DNA of 64,000 bases. Origin: Corylus avellana. Lineage: Eukaryota; Streptophyta; Magnoliopsida; Fagales; Betulaceae. The notes under the pieces are model-generated. The model ran no database searches, had not been told where the DNA came from, and saw nothing but the letters and a program-made list of their open reading frames with translations. Positions 12,900-25,949 of the stretch are shown here, piece after piece (position 1 is the first letter of the stretch; each line of letters begins with the position of its first letter). The stretch covers positions 21,046,545 to 21,110,544 of the forward strand of contig NC_081551.1 of the NCBI RefSeq assembly GCF_901000735.1, given 5' to 3'. The position numbers were made by a program, and so were the translations under genes.

Positions 12900-15805
12900 C
12901 TGCACTCTTTGGGAATCTGAAGACATGCTTCATGCATATTTGTACATAAGCGATCCATTAAACTTTCCTCAGTCACACGGTAATTAACACCTCCTACAAA
13001 GTATCAAAATATAGGCCATGTTATAATTGTAAGTCACTTACACCAGTGACAATTAATTTTCTCTTCCAAAATTCGAATAAAAGAAAATAATCAGTTTAAG
13101 ATGTAGTGCTACAATTAATAATGGATTTATGCTCAATCCAAAAGTATCTGAGAAGTGAACAAGAAACTTGGGCAAAGGCCAAAATGTTGAGGCAGAAAAG
13201 GATGTGAAAACAAGTACTCACCAAACTGAAACATTTCAGATCCTCAAGCATACATGACCGTGTTGAACATAAACTAACAGGTTACCTTTTTTATCCTTAA
13301 TGTCAAAAAATCCATCCTCTTTGATTCTTTGCATAAAGTCTTTCCCGAAGCGTTCTTCAATGCCTTTTGTCAGATCATAACGGCCAGAAACATTGACAAC
13401 TGTGTCGATATCATGATATTTTGAAGCATACAGTAGTACCACATTGCCTCCTGCAATTACATTTGTTCAGCACTTACATGAGAGGAAATTACACCTAAAA
13501 GAAGACATTATTTAATGAAGGCAACAGACCTTTAGAAGAAATATAGGGGTAAACATACTAACACAAAAATGAAACGTGGGCAAGCTTTGGGGCAAAGGCT
13601 AGGCAATGCATTTACGTAGAGATTTCTTGTTCAAGGGTTGTGGATGCCATTTCATACAGAATTTGAATATAAAGAAACTAAATTCCAAAATCTCATTTTT
13701 CTGTGTGAATCTCCGAATTTGAATTCTACACCAAAACTTTGATGTGTGCATTTGGGAAGATGAAGTAGCTAGACATTATTCACATTTCCTACTATGGAGA
13801 TATTCCACAAGAACAAACTAAAGCACAATTATCACTGTGTGTATGAACAGCAGCAGCAAGCTGCAACAAACACCACATCCACCACACTCATTTCCTCCAT
13901 AACAGCCAGACTGCTACTTCCATTATCACTAGTAATATAACTGTTCTGGAAAGAGGGAAGCGTTTAGAGGAAACATTTGTCCGGGGTGCAGGTTCCATCC
14001 AAGCAACAATCTCAAAAATGATGAGAGAGATAGAGAGAGAGAGCTCTTGCTTTGAAACCAAGAGACTCACAAATGCAACTAAGGCACAAGAAACATAAAG
14101 ACAGAAGAAGATGGTGGTGTGGTGATGACAGTGATAATGATGACAAGTGGGGACAAACCATCTATAAACTTGTTCTTTCTTATCAGTAAAACTGCATATG
14201 TTGACTATGTTTGATAATCCAACATACCTTTACTATGCCCAAGGATTGAACTTATTATACGGTTTGCACCAGAGAAGTGTTTGACTACAGCATGTAAGTC
14301 ATCAGCCTCTCTACAGTAGTTACCATACTCAAATGAACCTTCACTTTCACTGAAAAAGCATGATACAACACTAAATCAGCATGAAGGGCAGTGTGTAGGG
14401 TGAGAACTCCCATGACTGACATTCAAAACTAGACCATATACCACATGTTTAAGTCACAGAAGAAAACATGATAGAGATGGAGGACAAAAATATAAATGCA
14501 GTCATTCTTTCCACAATTGCAATCTCATCTATTTCTTTCTTAGCTTTTCTTTTCCCAGAAATCAACTGCAATCTTACTGTGTAGTGCATGGGCCTTAAAA
14601 TTTCTTGCCAATAGAGTATGCCCTTATAACTCCGAAAAGGTTTCTCTCCATTAAGAACCATCACAAGAATTTGACTAAAAATCGTCACTAAACAGAGAAG
14701 CTACAATAACAAATTCAAAATAGATAAATCAGCTAAATGCTAAAATACAACCCTACAAAATGTTTCACATTCGTACTCAACCAAGAGAAAATGGCTTCTC
14801 ATTTGGTCAGGATTTTTCCTGTACTCGTATCAAAGAGCACAGATAACCACGGCACTAGAACTGTAGGATTAAAATAATTCTACCCCAACCAAAATCTTAT
14901 AGTCTAACTTTTAAAACAAATAATTGCATTAAGACTAACGAATTCCAAGTTTAGGGATTTTTTATGATTCATTTCAGCAACCCATGGACTGACTAGATAA
15001 AATTATGGCAGATGGCAAGGATGCAATTGCACATGATCTTAGATTATCTAGAGAAATTTATTTACTGCTAGATACTTTTGTGATCGATGATACCAGCTAA
15101 GAATATCATTAACTGGAGTCTCAGAATTTACATTTAGGTATTTTTATATCACAATATTAAAGCATTCACCATTATAAGTTATATGCCTTCTATTACTAAA
15201 GTAGTAGCTATGGTGTGTTGCCGACACTACGTAAAAATGTGTAAACACTATCTCCAAACAACAACAAGATAAAAGTAATAAAACATCAGTAAAATTCATC
15301 CCAAAAAAATAATACAAGATCAGAAATCTTTATAAAATCTATAAAATCTTACATTTACATTCTGTAACTCTACCAGCTTACCCATTTCCAGCAAAGTCAA
15401 AACGGAAGGCACTGATTCTTTCATTTTCCAATGCAACAGCAAGGTTCACCATAATATTATCTCCCTGGACGTGGAAAAACAGAAATCTAAAACTTTCCCC
15501 CCACCCCCCCCCAAAAAAAGACAATTTATGATGAATGCATATACATACATAAAATTTACATAGTAAATCCAACAATCCAAATATTGTGGGGGGAAAAAAA
15601 AAGTATTAGAAAAAAAAAAAAAAGAAAAAAAAGAAACAGGAAATACAAAGAAACAAAAAAGATCCCTTATGCATATTAGAAACACCAACCTTCGAGGACC
15701 GATAACCGTGGCATATGATTACAATCTCCGGAGATTCAGTTTCATGCAATATGCCCACAAGTTTTTCACCATATTTGTTTGGTATTATGACTTTACGCTG
15801 AACCA
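12900..15805 (-). CDS. Alpha/beta-hydrolase superfamily protein, copy B, partial (exons 2-6)
   Basis: Exons equivalent to 2-6 of copy A are present with identical lengths and phases: 15690-15805, 15382-15464, 14228-14349, 13286-13450 and 12900-12993. The GHSKG nucleophile motif is intact. It differs from copy A by scattered substitutions (for example MQRIKEDG for MQKIKEDG, FEYGNYC for FEFGNYC). Exon 1 should lie right of the second gap and exon 7 left of the first gap; both are absent from the assembled sequence, so the gene is incomplete because of the gaps, not shown to be broken. It sits on a 5.9-kb island between two N runs. Confidence 0.8.
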
Positions 15806-16111
15806 CTGAAACAGTGAAATACATAAATCAGTAATAAATTTTTGGGCTGAAAAATACTTTTAGTCCTTGAATTTGACCCAGTTTCAACTTTCCTCCTCGA
15901 AATTTAAAAATTTCAATTTAGTCCATGGATAATTCAGAAGGCATCCTTCCGTCCATCAATTGAGCATGCCATATCAAGTTATAACCATGGCAAAATCAAC
16001 CTTCCTTTAGCCACTAATTAACGGCTAATAGACGTTGTTCAGGAACAAAATTGGAACTTTTCAAATTCCAGTCACAAAAATCAAATCCCGCTGATTCTCC
16101 ACAAACCCACA

Positions 16112-16211
16112 NNNNNNNNNNNNNNNNNNNNNNNNNNNNNNNNNNNNNNNNNNNNNNNNNNNNNNNNNNNNNNNNNNNNNNNNNNNNNNNNNNNNNNNNN
16201 NNNNNNNNNNN
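16112..16211. other. Assembly gap (100 N)
   Basis: Exactly 100 N. The left side ends in intron 1 of copy B (equivalent to about 7825 in copy A). The right side begins in intron 4 of copy C (equivalent to about 5354), so exons 2-4 occur on both sides and the order of pieces here is unsafe. Confidence 0.98.
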
Positions 16212-16797
16212 TGTGGATGCCATTTCATACAGAATTTGAATATAAAGAAAATAAATTCCAAATATCTCATTTTTCTGTGTGAATCTCCGAATTTGAATTC
16301 TACACCAAAACTTTGATGTGTGCATTTGGGAAGATGAAGTAGCTAGACATTATTCACATTTCCTACTATGGAGATATTCCACAAGAACAAACTAAAGCAC
16401 AATTATCGCTGTGTGTATGAACAGCAGCAGCACGCTGCAACAAACACCACATCCACACTCATTTCCTCCATAACAGCCAGACTGCTGCTTCCATTATCAC
16501 TAGTAATATAACTGTTCTAGAAAGAGGGAAGCGTTTAGAGGAAACATTTGTCCGGGGTGTAGGTTCCATCCAAGCAACAATCTCAAAAATGATGAGAGAT
16601 ATAGAGAGAGAGAGAGCTCTTGCTTTGAAACCAAGAGACTCGCAAATGCAACTAAGGCACAAAAAACATAAAGATAGAAGAAGATGGTGTGGTGATGACA
16701 GTGATAATGATGACAAGTGGGGACAAACCATCTATAAACTTGTTCTTTCTTATCAGTAAACCTGCATATGTTGACTATGTCTGATAATCCAACATAC

Positions 16798-18986
16798 CTT
16801 TACTATGCCCAAGGATTGCACTTATTATACGGTTTGCACCAGAGAAGTGTTTGACTACAGCATGTAAGTCATCAGCCTCTTTACAGTAGTTACCAAACTC
16901 AAATGAACCTTCACTTTCACTGAAAAAGCATGATACAACACTAAATCAGCATGAAGGGCAGTGTGTAGGGTGAGAACTCCCATGACTGACATTCAAAACT
17001 AGACCATATACCACATGTTTAAGTCACAGAAGAAAACATGATAGAGATGGAGAACAAAAATATAAATGCAGTCATTCTTTCCACAATTGCAATCTCATCT
17101 CTTTCTTTCTTAGCTTTTCTTTTCCTAGAAATCAACTGCAATCTTACTGTGTAGTGCATGGGCCTTAAAATTTCTTGCCAATAGAGTATGCCCTTATAAG
17201 TCCGAAAAGGTTTCTCTCCCATTAAGAACCATGGCAAGAATTTGACTAAAAATCGTCACTAAACAAAGAAGCTACAATAACAAATTCAAAATAGATAAAT
17301 CAGTGAAATGCTAAAATACAACCCTACAAAAAGTTTCACATTCGTACTCAACCAAGAGAAAATGGCTTCTCATTTGGTCAGGATTTTTCCTGTACTCGTA
17401 TCAAAGAGCACAGATAACCACGGCACTAGAACTGTAGGATTAAAATAATTCTACCCCAACCAAAATCTTATAGTCTAACTTTTAAAACAAATCATTGCAT
17501 TAAGACTAACGAATTCCAAGTTTAGGGATTTTTTATGATTCCATTCAGCAACCCATAGACTGACTAGATAAAATTATGGCAGATGGCAAGGATGCAATTG
17601 CACATGATCTTAGATTATCTAGAGAAATTTATTTACTGCTAGATACTTTTGTGATTGATGAGACCAGCTAAGAATATCATTAACTGGAGTCTCAGAATTT
17701 GCATTTAGGTATTTTTATATCACAATATTAAAGCATTCACCATTATAAGTTATACGCCTTCTATTACTAAAGTAGTAGCTATGGTGTGTAGCCGACACTA
17801 CGTAAAAATATGTACACACTATCTCCAAACAACAAGAAGATAAAAGTAATAAAACATCAGTAAAATTCATCCAAAAAAAAATAATACAAGATCAGAAATC
17901 TTTATAAAATCTATAAAATCTTACATTTACATTCTGTAAGTCTACCAGCTTACCCATTTCCAGCAAAGTCAAAACGGAAGGCACTGATTCTTTCATTTTC
18001 CAATGCAACAGCAAGGTTCACCATAATATTATCTCCCTGGACGTGGAAAAACAGAAATCTAAAACTTTCCCCCCACCCCCCCCCAAAAAAAGACAATTTA
18101 TGATGAATGCATATACATACATAAAATTTACATAGTAAATCCAACAATCCAAATATTGTGGGGGGAAAAAAAAAGTATTAGAAAAAAAAAAAAAAGAAAA
18201 AAAAGAAACAGGAAATACAAAGAAACAAAAAAGATCCCTTATGCATATTAGAAACACCAACCTTCGAGGACCGATAACCGTGGCATATGATTACAATCTC
18301 CGGAGATTCAGTTTCATGCAATATGCCCACAAGTTTTTCACCATATTTGTTTGGTATTATGACTTTACGCTGAACCACTGAAACAGTGAAATACATAAAT
18401 CAGTAATAAATTTTTGGGCTGAAAAATACTTTTAGTCCTTGAATTTGACCCAGTTTCAACTTTCCTCCTCGAAATTTAAAAATTTCAATTTAGTCCATGG
18501 ATAATTCAGAAGGCATCCTTCCGTCCATCAATTGAGCATGCCATATCAAGTTATAACCATGGCAAAATCAACCTTCCTTTAGCCACTAATTAACGGCTAA
18601 TAGACGTTGTTCAGGAACAAAATTGGAACTTTTCAAATTCCAGTCACAAAAATCAAATCCCGCTGATTCTCCACAAACCCACATCAGATTCATTTCATAG
18701 AACCTTGTACGAGGCACAAATACATCACAAATTGTTAATCATTAATCTCTGGGTGACTGGGTGTATCATTAATTTCGTTTCTTACTCATTTGCATTGAGC
18801 TGCATCTTCACCATCGTAAAATTTCTTGCATCAAAACCATTGGTTACAGCTATAGCTATCGCATATAGTACACCCTTTATCATCTAAAGCCATACCTTTG
18901 CCATCATTCGTTAATGGGTCATGCTCAATTTCACGGTTTGTTTCTCATACACAGAATTGATCAGAGCCAAAACAAGAAAGTAATCC

Positions 18987-19022
<36 letters not shown>

Positions 19023-19248
19023 GGCATAAATGCGTAGATACATACATAGATAGATGTGTATTACTGAGATGATGAATTTTGTTACCTGGGTTTTGTGCAG
19101 CCTGTGCCATCCTTAAGGTTCTCCTGGAACTTTGCTTGCCTGATGAGACGATGCACTCCTGGTGAAAAAAAATTCTTGGTGAAGGGGGTTTTCTGAAAAT
19201 TAGCGAATTTGGGAGCACTAGATGGAAATTACACACAAGGGTTTCCAT
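16798..19248 (-). CDS. Alpha/beta-hydrolase superfamily protein, copy C, partial (exons 1-4)
   Basis: Exons 1-4 are at 19086-19248, 18262-18377, 17954-18036 and 16798-16919, with the same lengths and phases as copy A. GHSKG is intact. The exon 1 protein equals that of copy A. In the stretches I compared between 16212 and about 18380 I saw no difference from copy A. Near 18640-18665 and in the upstream region it differs from copy A, and at the two sites near 18645-18665 it matches copy B. Exons 5-7 are missing at the gap. It may be a real recent duplicate, an allele of copy B, or a misassembled repeat of copy A. Confidence 0.75.
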
Positions 19249-20848
19249 TTTTGAAGCGATAGAAGATAACTTACAGCCTTTGCTGCTCAGTGCTCACTAC
19301 TCACTAGTCTCTGCTTCCACGAGTCTTAGCTCAGACTACAGCATCTCAGCTGTGCTCAGTGAGAGATAAATAAACACTTATAGGATTTTAATTATTTAAT
19401 TATAACAATAATTAAGATTTTTTAAATATATGATATTATGTCTTAAAATTATAAAATACATTGTTTAAAATAGAATAATATACCACATTTTCATCTCAAT
19501 ATTCCACTACAATGTGATAATCACAAAAATCCTTAGATTTTTTTTAAATATATATTCAAAAGTTAATTAAAACTGTTACGTTAGAATCGTGATATAATTG
19601 TAAAATAAAATCCTAGTTTCTAGTACTACTCTTTGAAAAAAAATAATAATAATAATAATATTATATATTTGTACGTACTTTTTTGAACTTTATTATTTTA
19701 TTTTGTGTTAATTTCTCATAGAAGTATAAGTAAGTTCAAAATTAAAGAACTATATTGATAGCATTATATCTTGGAAAAACTAAGAATTCATCTAAAATAA
19801 TTTTAAGGAATTGGATAAATTGAATATAAAAATAAAATAAATTTTAAATTATATATTTGTCTTAAAGCTAGTTGGAATGAGATGTTAGTCTAGTATGAAA
19901 GTTATGTTTGTAAAAATTATATCAACTACAAGTCTACAACTAAATAATTAATTAGAATGACAAGACATGACCAACCATTCTTGCTAGAGAGGTGCATTGG
20001 AAGATTACTTGTTGCCTGTTTGGTTGCTTTTTAGAACCGTGAGAAATAAGATTAGCACCAAGACAAATGCAGAAGTTAAAAAGGTTGAATTAGAGTAAAG
20101 TTGAAAAATACATTTTTATCTTGCAATTATTGTTCAATAATGCTAATGTAATTTAGTAGTTATTAAAAAAATAAAAAATTCAAAATTGATTAAAACTACC
20201 ATTTCAACATTGTGAAATAAAAATATAATTTCTTTTAGCATTACTCATGAATTAATAGTTAAATTGTTTCCAATGTTGTGGCATGAACATCATCTTGCAA
20301 AACCATCAACTCCTCTATTGCTGCTGTAAGTGATAGGAATAAGAAGACCATAAAGTCATTACCATTTTTTAAAAAATTAAAATTGCAATTGCTATTAGAG
20401 TACTATATAATTTTACTACAAGTTATTTACAAACGGACATAACAGTCCAAGTCAACCGTTAACACAATTAAATTTACATGTCAAAATTTTGTTTCTTAAT
20501 TTCTTACTCATGTTTCCCAAGAGTTGGTTAGTAGAGACTATCAGATTATCTATATATCTCTGTAGGATAGTTAGAAGACAAAAATATAGTATATAGCATT
20601 ATTCTTATGATAAAATAATTTTGTTTTTCATGTACTTTTGGCAACAACAAAAAAACACCGTACATAAACACTATGTTGGAGGATGTATGATATGTCCTTA
20701 ATTATGTACTATGTTGGAGGATGTATGATATGTCCTTAACTCTTGAATACCACTTACCCAAGAAACCGATATAGATATACTCAACTCTCAAGTGCAGTTA
20801 TTTAATGCCGACAGGAATTTTATTGTGATTTATGCTAAAGTCTAAGAG
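19249..20848. other. Upstream region of copy C (duplicate of 8380-9985)
   Basis: Non-coding, very similar to the region upstream of copy A but with base differences (for example around 20168-20215 against 9300-9360), so it is not a perfect assembly copy. A CA microsatellite at about 18990-19020, inside the first intron of copy C, is longer than its counterpart near 8134-8152. No gene is seen. Confidence 0.65.
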
Positions 20849-21068
20849 TCTGTTTGGAACTGCGTTTGAGTAATAGACTTTTTAAGTCAAAAATTGTTTT
20901 TTAACAAAAGCTTTATTTTTAAACTTTTGCCAAAAGTGCGTTTTGACCATTTTTAAAATAAAAAAGTCAAAAAAAAAAAAAAACTTTTGAAATTTTTTAC
21001 CAAACATGCCAACTTTTGTTTGGCAGGACTTTTTAAGTACCAAAAGTAACGCAATCTCAAACAAGCCC
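20849..21068. mobile_element. MITE-like hairpin element, full copy
   Basis: Left end AGAGTCTGTTTGGAACTGCG and a right end related by inverted complement (CGCAATCTCAAACAAGCCCT). This is the complete version of the element cut by the gap at 10125 and a relative of 514-747. Confidence 0.6.
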
Positions 21069-21743
21069 TAAGAGCTTGATTGTTACATGAAGGTAGAAAG
21101 GAAATAAAAATATAGGAGAAAAAGATAAGATTGCTAATCTGCCCATCAAATTCCACCACATCATGCTTGCTTAAAGTGCTTTGCTTTGACAAATTACTGA
21201 GGATGCAGTGATTCTTAAAAGAAGAGACACGGCAACAAGATTATCTACATTATTGAATGCCCATGTACTAAAGGGCAATTTCAGGGGGGAAAAAATCTCT
21301 CTAAATATGAGTTAAAAAGTCACAGAAGCTTTAGATATGATTTGATGCTACAACCATATGATAGGGGTGACCACAATAAAATGTGCAGCCAGGAGTGGGA
21401 CAATGAGCACCGGCTAATCTGGACAAATGCCAGAATCCTCTTTCACATGAAGGGGTAAAAAAGGTTAGTATTATGAAGTTCTTAACAATCCAGGCAACAG
21501 ATGATGACCCAAGAAAACAATTGCCTGCTGAAAATACAACTAACCAATAACTTAACACAATCCTCAAGATGACTGTGCAAATGAATAAGCACAAGGCAGA
21601 GCTCAATCACACCATCTTCCTACACAAGCAGGTTGCCGTAACAATAAATTCAAATTTAGTAGAGGTGTCAAAAAACTCAATCTCTCTAAAAAAATTCTAC
21701 CCTTTTTATATCGTTTTAGATATAATGGAGGGAACAGAAATAT

Positions 21744-24700
21744 TTAGCTAGTTGTAACCTTGTTTTGCTGCGGGGTTGCCTTCATAAAATCCAAAACAAC
21801 TGTGGCTAAATATCTGTGGTAGTGATTGTATGTATGATTACATCCTCCTATAATATGTAAGTGATGGTTTGGTATGATCTTGTCAAACTCTATTGCATCT
21901 TTAGCGGGGATGAACCCATCATGTAATCCATGGACAGTCAAGACCCTGTGTAAACAGGTATTAGTGACCATATAGTACAAATTTGTATGTATTGATCAAC
22001 CAAGAAAAGAAAGAACAGATGAAAGCAAAATGTCAGACAAGTTTTTTCCTCACCTGCATTCTTTGTCAATCTGAAGACATGCTTCATGCATATTTGTACG
22101 TAAGCGATCCATTAAACTTTCCTCAGTAACGTGGTAATCAACACTTCCTACATAGTATAAAAATATAAATCACATTATATTTATAAGTGACTTACATTGT
22201 GATCATTGTTCTTTTCCAAGGAAGGAAAAAGCAGTTTAAGATGTAGTGCCAAATCTCTGAAGAAGTGAACAAAGATACTTGGACATAGGCCAAAAAACTG
22301 AGGCAGAAAAGCATGTGAAAACAAGTACTCAAGAAATTGAAAGATTTCAGGTCATCAAGTAAACATGGCCACGTTGGATGTAAACTAACAGATTACCTAT
22401 TTCGTTCTTAACATCAATGAATCCATCCTCCTTGATTCTTTGCATAAAGTCTTTCCCCAGGTGATCTTCAATGCCTTCTGCCAGATCATAACGACCAGAA
22501 ACATTGACAACCATGTAGATATCATGGTATTTAGAAGCATACAGTAGTACCACACAGCCTCCTGCAATTATATTTTCGGAATTTACAAGAGTGGAAATTA
22601 CACCTAAAATAAGACATTGCTTAATGAAGGCAATAGACCTTCAAAAAGAACCAGGAAAAAATACTTACACCGAAATGAAAGATAAGCAGATTTTAGGGCA
22701 AAGACTAGCCAACATATTTACATAAGGAGTAACAATTTGTGTTCATTTAAGGATTTTGTAGATGCAAATTCATATAGAATTTGAATCTAAAGATCACAAA
22801 TTCCAAATCTCTCATTTTTTTTTTTTATCTTTAAATAAACTTTCATATGATGACTAAATCTCATAGGTTGACTACGTCGAATAATCCAACATACCTTTTC
22901 TATGCCCGAGAATTGCCTTTATTATGCGGTTTGCCCCAGAGAAGTGTTGGATTACAGAATGCAAGTCATCAACCTCTCTCCAATAGTTACCATATTGAAA
23001 CGAACCTTCACTTTCCCTGAGTAAAGCAAAATAGAACAATAAATTAAAGTGAAAAGGAAATGTGGGGGGTAAGAACTACCAAAAATTTCATTCAAAAGTG
23101 GACCATATACCACAAGTTTAAGCCACATAAGAAGAACATGATAGAGACGGAGGAACAAACCCATGTCAAAAATATAAATGCCGTCGTTCTTTCTAAAATT
23201 GCAATCTTGTTTATTTTTTCTTAGAATTTTTCACCAGAAAATCAATTGCATTCTTGTTGTGTGCAGTACATAGGCCTCAAAATTTCAGGCCAATGGAGTA
23301 TGATCTCATAAATAATAAATCCAAATAATTCTTTCATTAAGAAAGATGACAAGAATTTCACTTAGACTAGTCACTAAACCAGAGTACTACAATAACAAAT
23401 TCGAAATCGATAAAAGCAAGTTATATGCTAGCGTACAAACAACCCTACAAAATGTTTCACATACATACTCAACGATGACCAAATGGCTTCTGATTTGGTT
23501 AGGATTTTTCTAGTATTCATGTAGAAGAGCATTGATAACCATGGCACAAGAAGTGTAGGATAAAAAATAATTCTTACTTAGACCTCAAATCATTAAATTA
23601 AGACTGATGGATTCCAAGTTTAGGCATTTTTATGAGGCTGTTCTGCAACCCCTGTGGTGTGGACTAGGTTTTAATTTGATAAAAAAAATGGCTGAAGGCA
23701 AGGGTACAATTCCATATGATTCTTGAATTATCTTGAGAGTTACTGCTAGATACTCTTGTAATTGATGAAACCAGCTAAGAATCTCACTAACTGGAAGCTC
23801 AGAATTTGCAGTCAGCTACCTGTTATATCACAGTATTAAATAATCCACCATTGCAAGTTATAATGCCTTCTATTACTATAGTAACTATTTTGTGCTGCAT
23901 AAACCACATAAAAGTATGTAAAGTCCAGGTGTTTACATCCTGTAATTCTACCAGCTTACCCATTTCCAGCGAAGTCGAAACGGAAGGCACTGATTCCTTC
24001 CTTTTCCAATGCAACAGCGAGGTTCACCAATATATTATTTTCCTGGAGGTGCAAAAACATAAGCTCTAAAACTTTTCCCCCACAATGAAGCCAAGTTATG
24101 ATCAATGCCTATGTATTTATGAAATTTACACACATTTACATAGCTACATCCAACTATCAAAAATCTTGTGGAAAAAAAAAAAACAGGAATAATAAACCAC
24201 ATAGCATAATTATTTTTTGGGAACATATTATGGGAGAAGTTAATCAAACTGGAAAGAGGAAAAAATTAATGAAAATGGAATGAAAAAAGGAACCACTTTG
24301 CACATTACAAACACCAACCTTTGTGGACCGAAATCCGTGGCATAAGATTACAACCTCAGAAGATTCAGTTTCATGCAATACGCCCACAAGTTTTTCTCCA
24401 TATTTGTTTGGTATTAAGACTTTCTGCTGAACCACTGAAACAAATACATAATCAGTAATAAATTTGTTCACTGAAAAACGATTTTGATCCTTGAAATTTG
24501 ATTCAGGTTGAATTTTCATCCCTGAAATTTTAAAGATTTCAACTTTGTTCCTGAATAACCTAAAAGGTATCAATGTCGTTCTTCCTTCTATCAGTTGCAC
24601 ATTTTAAATAAGGGTTGATGGAGGAAGAACGACATTCTTACCTTTTAAATTGTTCAAGGGTGAAATTAAAATTTTCTATATTTTAGGGACAAAATTGAAG

Positions 24701-25824
24701 TAAGGCCAAATTTCAGGAACCAAAAATGCATTGTCAGAGCGAATGTTGTCTCATTAACTTAAACGCTTTCATCTAAAACCCAGAACAAGATTTAAAAAGA
24801 AACCAAACTTTAGCTAAACATGACCAACTCATAAACCAACATTCTTAGCCAACATATATCAAATCCCCAAAGTCCGAATCTATCAAACGCACATCTTGTT
24901 TCAACAAAAAAACATCACAAATACAATCTTAACGCCTAACATTAATCCAAAAGCCCTAAGGCGGTTGGATTTTGACCCGATAATAGTCCTTTCTCTTTCG
25001 GCAATTCTACTCACCTATCACCATTCAATGACTATACACTATGCACTATACACATACATAATATCAAGATATTTTAATCCAACAGTCTGCTCTTCTGTGA
25101 CTCGAATCCGTAATGTGGTATTTGATACCAATTGTTAAGAGCCTAACCACTGATCCAAAGTACACTAAGACTATTGGATACTGATTTGGTTAAGTCCTTA
25201 ACCCTTAAAGAGCATCACATAAAACTTAATTATGGAATGTTGAAGGCATCTCCACAAAAGAAAGTAGCATTTCTATTGATTTTCAGGAAACCCACATCAG
25301 ACTCAATTCATAGAAGCTTGTTTGAAGCACAAAGACCATCCTATCTCTGGGTGTTTCATTAATCTCATTTCTTTTCTTTAATGCTTTGAGATTCATCTTT
25401 ACCGTCACAAAAATTCTTGAAAACCATTGGCTACAATCATTGGTACGGCATATAAACATTCCTTATTATCTAAATCCATGCATTTGCTATCATTTGCAGA
25501 GTGTTCGTGCTTAACTTCACTTGTTTCTCATACACGAGCCTGATCATACCCCAAAACGCCAAGAAAAGAATCTCAAACGCACATACACACACACGCGCGG
25601 GCATATATATACATGCACATATATAGATATCCATAACAGAGATGCTGAACTCTGTTACCCGGGTTCTGTGCAGGCTGCAGGGCCATTCTCAAGGTTCTCC
25701 CGGAGAGATCATCGCCTGAGGAGATCATGCGCACCCGGTTAAAAGAAAATCTCGTTGAATGGGGCTTTCTGAGAAATAGTGAGTTTGGGAGCACTGCATG
25801 GCGATTGCATACAAGGCTTTCCAT
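21744..25824 (-). CDS. Alpha/beta-hydrolase superfamily protein, copy D, complete but lacking the catalytic serine
   Basis: Seven exons join in frame: 25659-25824, 24319-24434, 23960-24042, 22895-23016, 22397-22561, 22054-22147 and 21744-21945 (948 nt, 315 aa). Exon 1 is one codon longer than in copy A. The oxyanion HG (LCHGFRSTK), Asp258 (HGLHDGFIP) and His286 (GGCNHTY) remain, but the nucleophile motif reads GHRKG: codon AGA (Arg161, at 22899-22901) replaces AGT (Ser). All splice sites and the frame are otherwise sound, so this is either a pseudoenzyme or a very young pseudogene. Introns are shorter than in copy A and lack its intron 6 insertion, which suggests D is the most diverged member here. 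A TATA-like site lies about 60 bp upstream of the start. Confidence 0.9.
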
Positions 25825-25883
25825 TGCTGAAGCGAGAGAATGTCCCTTACGGCTATGCTGCTCACTCTTCTATGTGTGTCGGT

Positions 25884-25890
25884 CTATATA
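25884..25890 (-). promoter_or_regulatory. Candidate TATA box of copy D
   Basis: On the minus strand the sequence reads TATATAG about 60 bp before the start codon at 25824, a normal plant spacing if the leader is about 30 bp long. No transcript start is known. Confidence 0.4.
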
Positions 25891-25949
25891 GGAGATGATG
25901 CGTTACGAAACCAAACGTTTACAACTCATTACCGTAGTAATTTTTTGTT

